Of a stretch of 64,000 bases of DNA, positions 48,769 to 56,016 are shown piece after piece. Numbering within the stretch: position 1 is the first letter of the stretch; each line of letters starts with the position of its first letter. Under the pieces are notes generated by a model that made no database searches, had not been told where the DNA came from, and worked only from the letters and a program-made list of their open reading frames with translations. The stretch is from positions 7,068,037 to 7,132,036 of the forward strand of contig NZ_JACHMM010000001.1 in assembly GCF_014204975.1 (NCBI RefSeq). Direction: 5' to 3'. The position numbers were made by a program, and so were the translations under genes. This DNA is from Jiangella mangrovi. GTDB lineage: Bacteria > Actinomycetota > Actinomycetes > Jiangellales > Jiangellaceae.

Positions 48769-50904
48769 ATGCCCGACCACGACGAGGGCCCCGCCCGGCG
48801 GAGGCTGCTCCCGCTGCTCGACGGGAATCGCGGCGGTCGCAGCGCCATGACGTGCCGGTACCGCTGCGCCGACGCCTGCGCCCACGAGCCGCCCAACACC
48901 AGCGACAACGCCTACTTCGGCGACGTGGTCGAGGCCGCCGTCAGCCGCCGGGGCCTGCTCCGCGGCGGGGCCGCGGCTGCCGCCGTCGTCGTCGGAGGCG
49001 GTGCCGCGAGCACCCTGACCGGTGGCACGTTCGCCGCCGCGTCCGAGGACGGCGCCCGGCCGCCCAGTGGGCCCAGGCCGGACCACCCGGACGGCCCCGA
49101 GTACGGCCGCCCGGTCGGCTTCCGCCCCGTCGGCGACAACACGATCGACGCCGTCGTCGTCCCCAACGGCTACGACTGGTCGGTGACCATCGCGTGGGGC
49201 GAGCCGGTGCTGCGCGGCGCGCCGGAGTTCGACTTCGACGGCCAGACCGCGGCCGCCCAGCGCGAGCAGTTCGGCTACAACTGCGACTTCGTGGCCGTCT
49301 ACCCGCTGGACCGCCGGTCCGGCCGCGCCCTGCTCTGGGTGAACCACGAGTACACCAACGAGGAGCTGATGTTCCGCGGCTGGACCGGCGCGGCCGGCGC
49401 CACCGTCGAGCAGCTGCGCATCGCGATGGCCGCGCACGGCGGGTCGATCGTCGAGATCGAGCGGGTCGGCGACACCGGCGAGTGGCGGCCGGCCGGCGGC
49501 GGGCGGCGGCACAACCGGCGCATTCACGCCGGCACCCGGTTCCGGGTCACCGGCCCGGCGGCGGGCAGTGCGCTGCTGCGCACCGGGGCCGACCCGTCCG
49601 GCACCGAGGTGCTCGGCATGCTGAACAACTGCGCCGGCGGCACCACGCCGTGGGGCACCGTCCTGACCGGCGAGGAGAACGTCAACCAGTACTTCGGCGC
49701 GTCCGCCGACGTCACCGACCCGGTCGTCGCGGCCCGCTACGCCCGCTACGGCATCCGCACCACCGCCGGCACCGAGCGCGCCTGGGAGCGGGCCGACGCG
49801 CGCTTCGACGTCGCGCGCGAGCCGAACGAGCCGAACCGCTTCGGCTGGGTCTGCCAGATCGACCCGTACGACCCGCGCTCGACACCGCAGAAGCTCACAG
49901 CCCTCGGCCGGTTCAAGCACGAGGGCGCGACGACGGCGCTGACGGCGGACGGCCGGGTCGCCGTCTACATGGGCGACGACGAGCGGTTCGAGTACGTGTA
50001 CAAGTTCGTGTCGTCGGGGCGGTTCCGCTCCGGCCGGGGTGATCGCGACCGGCGGCACAACCTGGCCCTGCTCGAGGACGGCGACCTCTACGTCGCGCGG
50101 TTCACCGGCGACAGCCCGGCCGCTGAGATCGACGGCTCCGGCCGGCTGCCGTCGGACGGCCTGTTCGACGGCACCGGCCAGTGGCTGCCGCTGGTCGTCG
50201 ACGGCGAGAGCGCGGTCGACGGCATGACGGTCGAGGAGGTGCTGGTGCTCACCCGGCTGGCCGCCGACCGCGCCGGTGCCACCAAGATGGACCGCCCCGA
50301 GGACGTCGAGCCGCACCCCGTCACCGGCACCGTGTACATGGCCCTGACCAACAACGACCGCCGCACCCCCGCCCAGGCCGAGGAGGCCAACCCCCGCGCC
50401 ACCAACCGGTGGGGCCACGTCCTCGCCCTGGACGAGGCCGGCGGCGACGCGGCGGCTGTGACGTTCACCTGGTCGCTCGTGCTGGTCGCCGGCGACCCCG
50501 ACGACCCGTCGACCTACTACGCCGGCTTCGACAAGTCGCAGGTCAGCATGATCAGCTGCCCCGACAACGTCGCGTTCGACCCGTCCGGCCGGCTCTGGCT
50601 CGCCACCGACGGCATGCCCGGTTCCGTCGGCGTCAACGACGGCATGTTCGTCCTGCCCCTCGACGGCGACGACGCCGGCCACCTGCGCCGCTTCGCGTCG
50701 GTCCCGGTGGGCGCCGAGTGCTGCGGCCCCTGCATCACGGAGGACGGGCGGACCGCACTGATCGCCGTCCAGCACCCCGGCGAGGAGGACGGCGCCTCCC
50801 CCGACGCGCCCGCCTCGACCTTCCCCTACGGCGACCAGCCGCGGCCGTCCGTCGTCACGATCTGGCGGACGAGTCCCACAGGGGGACCGTTCATCGGCGA
50901 CTGA
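48769..50904 (+). CDS. PhoX family alkaline phosphatase (DUF839), Tat-exported, copy 1
   Basis: A 711-residue PhoX enzyme that releases phosphate from esters outside the cell using calcium and iron. Residues 59-65 (SRRGLLR) and the following Ala/Val-rich stretch form a Tat signal, but it starts only after a 58-residue lead with CRYRCADAC. The catalytic part shows FGYNCDFVAVYPLD, WVNHEYTNEELMF, MLNNCAGGTTPWGTVLTGEEN, RFGWVCQIDPYDP, FKHEGATTAL and MGDDERFEYVYKFV, which in the family hold the metal ligands. ATG at 48769 follows GGAGGGAG and makes its length equal to that of the second copy. Possibly Pho-regulated. Confidence 0.93.
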   Translation: MPDHDEGPARRRLLPLLDGNRGGRSAMTCRYRCADACAHEPPNTSDNAYFGDVVEAAVSRRGLLRGGAAAAAVVVGGGAASTLTGGTFAAASEDGARPPSGPRPDHPDGPEYGRPVGFRPVGDNTIDAVVVPNGYDWSVTIAWGEPVLRGAPEFDFDGQTAAAQREQFGYNCDFVAVYPLDRRSGRALLWVNHEYTNEELMFRGWTGAAGATVEQLRIAMAAHGGSIVEIERVGDTGEWRPAGGGRRHNRRIHAGTRFRVTGPAAGSALLRTGADPSGTEVLGMLNNCAGGTTPWGTVLTGEENVNQYFGASADVTDPVVAARYARYGIRTTAGTERAWERADARFDVAREPNEPNRFGWVCQIDPYDPRSTPQKLTALGRFKHEGATTALTADGRVAVYMGDDERFEYVYKFVSSGRFRSGRGDRDRRHNLALLEDGDLYVARFTGDSPAAEIDGSGRLPSDGLFDGTGQWLPLVVDGESAVDGMTVEEVLVLTRLAADRAGATKMDRPEDVEPHPVTGTVYMALTNNDRRTPAQAEEANPRATNRWGHVLALDEAGGDAAAVTFTWSLVLVAGDPDDPSTYYAGFDKSQVSMISCPDNVAFDPSGRLWLATDGMPGSVGVNDGMFVLPLDGDDAGHLRRFASVPVGAECCGPCITEDGRTALIAVQHPGEEDGASPDAPASTFPYGDQPRPSVVTIWRTSPTGGPFIGD

Positions 50905-51005
50905 TCCGTCCACCTGAGCCCCGGGGTGGGAGGGGCGGGGCCGGCGTCCCTCGTCCGCGGCGCCGGCCCTGTCCCGCCCGTCCCGTTCGCCGGGGGGTGG
51001 AGAGG

Positions 51006-51058
51006 CTCCCCGTCCCCCTGCTGCCCAGTGTCTTGGCCGCTATCAGGGGGACGGGGAG
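51006..51058. repeat. palindromic element, copy 1 (short form)
   Basis: CTCCCCGTCCCCCTG (51006-51020) and CAGGGGGACGGGGAG (51044-51058) are perfect 15-bp inverted arms around CTGCCCAGTGTCTTGGCCGCTAT. The same arms and inner words return at 54545-54681 and, inverted, at 54858-55005, where a further internal stem is present. The next about 60 bp (51059-51105) and the sequence to about 51215 are also shared with the copy after 54681. Confidence 0.9.
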
Positions 51059-51148
51059 ACCCTGGGCACGCCTCGCCCTCCTTCTGTGCCCGTTTCGTCC
51101 CGCTTTGGCAGGTTGCGGACAGCGATGATCATCAACGATCCGCTACAT

Positions 51149-51210
51149 CACCACGATTACCCGAGCCCCAACACGATTGCAGGCGTGTTGAGGCTCGGGT
51201 AAGCGTGGTG
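51149..51210. repeat. long hairpin, second half of the shared intergenic element
   Basis: CACCACG-A-TTACCCGAGCCCCAACACG (51149-51175) can pair with the segment 51184-51210 (CGTGTTGAGGCTCGGG...GTGGTG) with only two mismatches in 27, around an 8-base loop. The same sequence, more decayed, follows copy 2 at about 54758-54822, preceded in both places by GACAGCGATGATCATCAA. The remaining part of the phoX1-phoX2 gap, apart from an iron box, shows no gene. Confidence 0.85.
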
Positions 51211-51398
51211 GGCGGCCCAGAAAACGACCCCGAAATCTCACATCGTGGGATGGTGCGGGCCCGCCGACCGCCCACCCGTCGCCAGACTCCCCCCGTCCCC
51301 CAACCCAGCCCCAGCGGTAACCATCAACCCGCGAAGCGGGCACGCCGCGACGCGCCGGTCATGGACGATCACTCTCGGCAAACGTGCTGGTCAGAGGC

Positions 51399-51417
51399 TT
51401 AGCAAAGGCTTGCCTAA
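51399..51417. promoter_or_regulatory. DmdR/IdeR-type iron box upstream of phoX2
   Basis: TTAGCAAAGGCTTGCCTAA matches the consensus TTAGGTTAGGCTAACCTAA at 14 of 19 positions and is itself a near-palindrome. It lies 106-124 bp before the phoX2 start in the expected promoter region. PhoX contains iron, so iron control would be sensible; binding is inferred. Confidence 0.5.
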
Positions 51418-51522
51418 CTCATACGCCCTTTACCTTCTGTTCGTTCTCAGGTGGTGGCTCCCGCCGACACCGGTTCCTAGGTTCCTACTGAGAACGTGCC
51501 GGAGAGTGACGAAGGGACTCCC

Positions 51523-53658
51523 ATGCCCGAAACCGAAGGTGGCCAGCGCCGCCGCCTGCTGCCCATGCTGGGCGGCGTGCACGGCGGCCGCAGCGCCATG
51601 ACGTGTAAGTACCGCTGCGCCGACGCCTGCTTCCACCCGGTGCCGAACGAGAGCGACAACGAGTACTTCGGCGACATGGTCGAGAAGGCGATGTCGCGTC
51701 GTGGTCTGCTGCGCAGTGGCGCGGTCGCCGCGCTGGTCGTGGGCTCGGGCGTCGGTGGCAGCGCCCTTGCCGCCGCGGCCGCGCCGGCTCGCCCGGACGT
51801 CACCGCCTCGGGCCCGAAGCCGCCGAACCCGAGCTTCCCGGACCTGCCGGAGCGCGGCCGTCCCGTCGGCTTCCGCTCGGTCGGCGACAACACGCTCGAC
51901 ACCATCGTGGTGCCGAACGGCTACGACTGGTCGGTGACGGTGGCCTGGGGCGACCCGATCCTGCCGGGCGCGCCGGAGTTCGACTTCGACAACCAGACCG
52001 AGGCCGCGCAGCTGGGCCAGTTCGGCTACAACTGCGACTTCGTGGCGATCCTCCCGCTGGACCGCGACTTCACCAAGGGCCTGCTCTGGGTGAACCACGA
52101 GTACACCAACGAGGAGCTCATGTTCCGCGGCTGGACCGGCGCCGCCGGTATCACCCTGGAGCAGCTGAAGGTCGTCCAGGCCGCGCACGGTGGCTCGGTC
52201 GTCGAGCTCGAGCGCGTCGCCGAGACCGGCGAGTGGCTGCCGGTCGGCGGCCGTCGCCGCTACAACCGCCGCATCCACACCAAGACCGAGTTCCTGGTGA
52301 CGGGCCCGGTGGCCGGCAGCGACCTGCTGAAGACCAGCGCCGACAAGACCGGCAAGAAGATCCTCGGCATGCTGAACAACTGCGCCGGCGGCACCACCCC
52401 GTGGGGCACCATCCTCTCGGGCGAGGAGAACTTCAACCAGTACTTCGGCTCCTCGGCGGCCATCACCGACCCCACGGTCGCGGCGCGCTATGCCCGTTAC
52501 GGCCTGCGCACCACGGCCGGCACCGAGCGCAACTGGGAGAAGGGCGACAAGCGCTTCGACCTCGCGCAGGAGCCGAACGAGCCGAACCGCTTCGGCTGGA
52601 TCGTCGAGATCGACCCGTTCGACCCGGAGTCGACCCCGCGCAAGCACACCGCGCTGGGCCGCATGAAGCACGAGGGCGCCACCATCTCGATCGCCGAGGA
52701 CGGCCGCGCCGTGGCCTACATGGGCGACGACGAGCGCTTCGACTACGTGTACAAGTTCATCTCGAAGAACAAGTTCCGCCCGGGCGACAGCAAGCGCGAC
52801 CGCGACTCGAACCTGCGCCTGCTCGAGGAGGGCGACCTCTACGTCGCCAAGTTCACCGGTGACAGCCCGGCCGCCGAGATCGACGGCACCGGCAAGGTCC
52901 CGTCGGACGGCGCCTTCGACGGCACCGGCCAGTGGATCCCGCTCGTGGTGAACGGCCAGAGCAAGGTCCAGGGCATGACGGTCGCCGAGGTCCTCACCTT
53001 CACGCGTCTCGCGGGCGACCGCGTCGGCGCCACGAAGATGGACCGTCCCGAGGACGTCGAGCGCAACCCCGTCACCGGCACCATCGTGATCGCGCTGACG
53101 AACAACACCTCGCGCAACGCGACGACCGGTGCGGACGAGACCAACCCGCGCTTCGCCAACAAGTGGGGCCACGTCGTCGGCATCGACGAGACCGGCAACG
53201 ACGCGGCGGCGATGACGTTCACCTGGAACATCATCATGCTCGCGGGTGACCCCAACGACGCGTCGACCTACTACGGCGGCTTCGACAAGACCCAGGTCAG
53301 CCACCTGTCCTGCCCGGACAACGTGGCCTTCGACCCGGCCGGCCGGCTGTGGATCTCGACCGACGGCATGCCCAGCGCCAGCGGCATCGCCGACGGCCTG
53401 TTCGTCGTGCCGGTCGAGGGCCCCGACAAGGGCCACGTCCGCCGGTTCGCCTCGGTGCCGCGCAACGCCGAGTGCTGCGGCCCGTTCATCACGCCCGACG
53501 GCCGCACCGCCACCATCGCGGTGCAGCACCCGGGCGAGGGCGGCACCGCCTCGCCGGAGAACCCGATCTCGACGTTCCCCTACGGCGACCAGCCGCGGCC
53601 GTCGGTCGTCACCGTCTGGCGCAAGAGCCCGGGCAACGGCCCGTTCATCGGCGACTGA
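51523..53658 (+). CDS. PhoX family alkaline phosphatase (DUF839), Tat-exported, copy 2
   Basis: A 711-residue paralogue of the preceding phosphatase, alike along its full length, including the long lead (GGRSAMTCKYRCADACFHPVPN) before the Tat motif SRRGLLR (58-64) and all metal-site motifs (NNCAGGTTPWGTILSGEEN, GDSPAAEIDGTGKVPSDGAFD, CPDNVAFDPAGRLWISTDGMP). Base use is a little less extreme (more Lys/Ile/Asn codons) than in copy 1. ATG at 51523 (MPETEGG) follows GAAGGGA; an in-frame GTG at 51496 exists. A 617-bp gap with repeats and an iron box separates it from copy 1. Terminator follows at 53705. Confidence 0.94.
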   Translation: MPETEGGQRRRLLPMLGGVHGGRSAMTCKYRCADACFHPVPNESDNEYFGDMVEKAMSRRGLLRSGAVAALVVGSGVGGSALAAAAAPARPDVTASGPKPPNPSFPDLPERGRPVGFRSVGDNTLDTIVVPNGYDWSVTVAWGDPILPGAPEFDFDNQTEAAQLGQFGYNCDFVAILPLDRDFTKGLLWVNHEYTNEELMFRGWTGAAGITLEQLKVVQAAHGGSVVELERVAETGEWLPVGGRRRYNRRIHTKTEFLVTGPVAGSDLLKTSADKTGKKILGMLNNCAGGTTPWGTILSGEENFNQYFGSSAAITDPTVAARYARYGLRTTAGTERNWEKGDKRFDLAQEPNEPNRFGWIVEIDPFDPESTPRKHTALGRMKHEGATISIAEDGRAVAYMGDDERFDYVYKFISKNKFRPGDSKRDRDSNLRLLEEGDLYVAKFTGDSPAAEIDGTGKVPSDGAFDGTGQWIPLVVNGQSKVQGMTVAEVLTFTRLAGDRVGATKMDRPEDVERNPVTGTIVIALTNNTSRNATTGADETNPRFANKWGHVVGIDETGNDAAAMTFTWNIIMLAGDPNDASTYYGGFDKTQVSHLSCPDNVAFDPAGRLWISTDGMPSASGIADGLFVVPVEGPDKGHVRRFASVPRNAECCGPFITPDGRTATIAVQHPGEGGTASPENPISTFPYGDQPRPSVVTVWRKSPGNGPFIGD

Positions 53659-53704
53659 CGCTCACCAGCACGACCTGATCCGCAGGAACCATCCGCAGGC
53701 GAGG

Positions 53705-53738
53705 GGGTCCCGGTGCCAGCCAGGCACCGGGGCCCTTT
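53705..53738 (+). terminator. hairpin terminator after phoX2
   Basis: GGGTCCCGGTGCC (53705-53717), loop AGCCA, GGCACCGGGGCCC (53723-53735) then TTT: one mismatch in 13 pairs, 47 bp after the stop. Confidence 0.85.
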
Positions 53739-53803
53739 CGCGTTCCCGGCGGGCTGGGTAGGCTGGGATAACGCTTTCCATCGACGACGGCGGGAGCTTG
53801 CGG

Positions 53804-54520
53804 ATGCGTGCTGGGCGGCCGGGATTCCCCGGCGGGACGGCGGTCAGCCACCTCACCGTCTACGACTGGCCGACGCCCGACGGACTGGCCGGCGGCTCGC
53901 CGCACCTGCACACGGCGTCGGGCGAGGGCTACGTCGTCGTCGGCGGGCAGGGCCGGCTGCAGACCCTCAGCGCCGCCGGCGTGGGCGAGCACCCGCTCGC
54001 GCCGGGCACCGTCCTGTGGTTCACGCCGGGCACGGTGCACCGGCTGGTGAACGACGGCGGCCTCGAGATCGTCGTCGTCATGCAGAACGCCGGGCTGCCC
54101 GAGGCCGGCGACGCCGTCTTCACCTTCCCCGACGAGGTCCTGGCCGACCCGCGGCACTACGCCGTCGCGTCCGCCCTCCCCGACGGCGACGAGGACGCCG
54201 TCGCCACCGCCGCCCGGCGCCGTCGCGACCTCGCACTCGAGGGGTACGCCGAGCTGCGCGCCGAGGGTCCGGCGGGGCTGGAGCGGCTGCACCAACGTGC
54301 CGGCGTGCTGGTGGCCGCGAAGGCCGCGGGCTGGCGGGCGACGTGGGAGCAGGCCGTCCGGGCGGGGGTCGAGGAGACCGACCGGTCGCTGACGGCGCTG
54401 GCTCGCGGCGACGCGTCGCACCTGGCCGCCGCGTCGGTGCACGTCGGCGAGCGGCGCGAGCAGACCTACCGGTACGGCATGTGCGGGCGCCTGCGCACCT
54501 GGGACGTCGCCGCGCTGTGA
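53804..54520 (+). CDS. cupin domain protein
   Basis: A 238-residue protein. The N-terminal half is a single cupin barrel (HLHTASGEGYVVVGGQGRLQTL, LAPGTVLWFTPGTVHRLVND), with the two His-containing motifs that could hold a metal. The C-terminal half is helical (LEGYAELRAEGPAGLERLHQRAGVLVAAKAAGW). Such proteins are often sugar-related and controlled by LacI-type regulators; GGATAACGCTTTCC about 30 bp upstream weakly resembles such an operator. ATG at 53804 has GGGAG upstream. Enzymatic role unknown. Confidence 0.8.
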   Translation: MRAGRPGFPGGTAVSHLTVYDWPTPDGLAGGSPHLHTASGEGYVVVGGQGRLQTLSAAGVGEHPLAPGTVLWFTPGTVHRLVNDGGLEIVVVMQNAGLPEAGDAVFTFPDEVLADPRHYAVASALPDGDEDAVATAARRRRDLALEGYAELRAEGPAGLERLHQRAGVLVAAKAAGWRATWEQAVRAGVEETDRSLTALARGDASHLAAASVHVGERREQTYRYGMCGRLRTWDVAAL

Positions 54521-54544
54521 GGTTCCGCCGGGTGGTGCGGTGGG

Positions 54545-54681
54545 CTCCCCGTCCCCCTGGTGCCCAGTCTCTTAGCCGCGTAACCGCGCCTCAAGTCCGA
54601 CGATTGGCGCTTCGCGCGGAGGGCGGACTTGACCCGCGGTCCCGCGGCCAAGAACCTGGCACCTATCAGGGGGACGGGGAG
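54545..54681. repeat. palindromic element, copy 2 (long form)
   Basis: The same 15-bp arms as copy 1 (54545-54559 and 54667-54681) enclose about 107 bp instead of 23. The extra part is a second palindrome: CTCTTAGCCGCG...CCTCAAGTCCG on the left and CGGACTTGA...CGCGGCCAAGAA on the right. To the right the similarity to the copy 1 flank continues to about 54830 (GACCCTGGGCACGCCTCGCC, then GGACAGCGATGATCATCAA). Confidence 0.9.
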
Positions 54682-54857
54682 ACCCTGGGCACGCCTCGCC
54701 GCTCCCTGCCCGTTTCGTCGGGCTGTGGACAGCGATGATCATCAAGGATCGCGTACATCACCAGGATTACCCGAGCCTCAACACGATTACAGGCCTCGTG
54801 ATGCACGGGTAAACGTAGTGGGCCGCCCAAGAATCGCCGGCAAATCCCACATCGCGG

Positions 54858-55005
54858 CCCGTCCCCCCTGATAGCTGCCCGTTCTTGGCCGCGGGGACCC
54901 GGGTCAAGTCGAAGCCCCCCAATCACAGCAGCGACCCGACCACAGAGGGCGCCGACTTGAGGCGGGTCCCCGCGGCCAAGAGAATGGGCAGCAGGGGGAC
55001 GGGGG
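54858..55005. repeat. palindromic element, copy 3 (long form, inverted orientation)
   Basis: CCCGTCCCCCCTG (54858-54870) and CAGGGGGACGGGGG (54992-55005) are the outer arms. Inside, CTTGGCCGCGGGGACCCGG...TCAAGTCG pairs with CGACTTGA...GGGTCCCCGCGGCCAAG. CAGCTATCAGG/CTGATAGCTG shows that this copy is inverted compared with copies 1 and 2. It ends 35 bp before the epimerase stop. No gene is seen in 54521-55040. Confidence 0.9.
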
Positions 55006-55040
55006 AACCCAGCGCAACCACACGCACCCAAACGGAACCC

Positions 55041-55928
55041 TCAGTGAAGCGGAAGATCCCGCGGAACCACCTCGGCCAGCCGGGTCGCGGTGAAGCCGAT
55101 CAGGTCGCGGGCGGCCGTGAGGTCGACCGGCGCCTCGCGCCCGGCGAAGGTCTGCGTCCGCGGCACGTCCGGGTGGAACGCGGCCAGCAGCTGCTCCGTC
55201 GGGTACGGCGTCGAGTTCTCCGGCGCGGCGACGAAGACGGCGTGCGCGCCGGGCCGGCTGGGCCGCAGCGCCAGCTCGGCGGCCCGAGCGGCGTCGCGGG
55301 TCTCGAGGTAGAGCCAGAGGTCGGGCGCGGCGTGGCCGGGGTCGGCGGCGATCTTCTCGAGGTACCCGACCAGCCGGTCGTCTCCCACGGCCGAGTCGCC
55401 GAAGCCGCCGACCATCGGGAAGCGCAGCGCCACGACGTCCATGCCGTGCCGGCGGTGCATGGCCTGCGCCGTCAGCTCGTCGACCACCTTGGACAGCGAG
55501 TACGGGTCGGCGGCGCGGGTGGGCAGCTTCTCGTCCAGCGGCAGGTACTCGGGGTGCGCCGGCTGCTGTGGGCCGTAGCGGTACCCGAGCGCGTTGATGC
55601 TGCTGGCGACGACGGCGTGGCGCACGCCCCGCTCGCCCGCGGCGTCGAGGACGGCGAACGTGGCGGCGGTGTTGCCGGCGAAGACGGCGTCGGGCGTGCC
55701 GAGCTCGGGCGCGGGGATCGCGGCCATGTGCACGACGGCGTCGGCTCCCTCGAGCGCGGCGACGACGGTGTCGCGGTCGGCAGCACTGCCCACGACGACG
55801 CGGTCGGCCGCGAGGTCGCCTGGGTCGTCGAGCACCAGCGCCGTCGTCGCGTACCCCGCTTCGGCGAAGTGCCGGCAGGTGGTCCGGCCGATCAGGCCGG
55901 CGGCCCCGGTGATGAGTACTCGCGTCAC
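55041..55928 (-). CDS. NAD-dependent epimerase/dehydratase (extended SDR)
   Basis: A 295-residue SDR protein. RVLITGAAGLIGRTTCRHF (3-21) is the NAD(P) GxxGxxG motif, and PYSLSKVVDELTAQAMHRRHG holds the catalytic YxxxK (Tyr and Lys separated by three). It resembles bacterial uronate or sugar-nucleotide dehydrogenases, but the substrate is open. The GTG at 55928 puts the Rossmann motif directly at the N-terminus. A divergent PHO-box/GDPD promoter begins 24 bp upstream. Confidence 0.88.
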   Translation of the reverse strand: MTRVLITGAAGLIGRTTCRHFAEAGYATTALVLDDPGDLAADRVVVGSAADRDTVVAALEGADAVVHMAAIPAPELGTPDAVFAGNTAATFAVLDAAGERGVRHAVVASSINALGYRYGPQQPAHPEYLPLDEKLPTRAADPYSLSKVVDELTAQAMHRRHGMDVVALRFPMVGGFGDSAVGDDRLVGYLEKIAADPGHAAPDLWLYLETRDAARAAELALRPSRPGAHAVFVAAPENSTPYPTEQLLAAFHPDVPRTQTFAGREAPVDLTAARDLIGFTATRLAEVVPRDLPLH

Positions 55929-55951
55929 GAGCGCCGATTCTCTCACCCGGA

Positions 55952-55984
55952 GTTCAACCGGCATTCAGTGACGATCCGTAGCAT
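55952..55984 (+). promoter_or_regulatory. PHO-box-like direct repeat and -10 of the GDPD gene
   Basis: GTTCAACCGGC (55952-55962) and ATTCAGTGACG (55963-55973) are 11-bp units in tandem, the spacing of PhoP boxes in Streptomyces. A -10-like TAGCAT follows at 55979-55984, so the repeat takes the -35 place, as in known Pho promoters. The gene downstream degrades phosphodiesters, which supports the reading. Confidence 0.55.
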
Positions 55985-56016
55985 CTCGGAAACCCCCCAC
56001 CATCCCAGGAGGATCC

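Noticed and set aside
50926-51402. 158-codon frame between the two phoX genes
   Set aside because: It reads through palindromic repeats, has no ribosome site and no recognisable protein features.
53766-53780. LacI-type operator (GGATAACGCTTTCC) before the cupin gene
   Set aside because: Symmetry is imperfect and no LacI gene is near; kept only as a weak remark in the gene entry.
54629-55031. Short frames on both strands after the cupin gene
   Set aside because: They lie within the repeated palindromic elements and change frame between copies, so they are not under coding selection.
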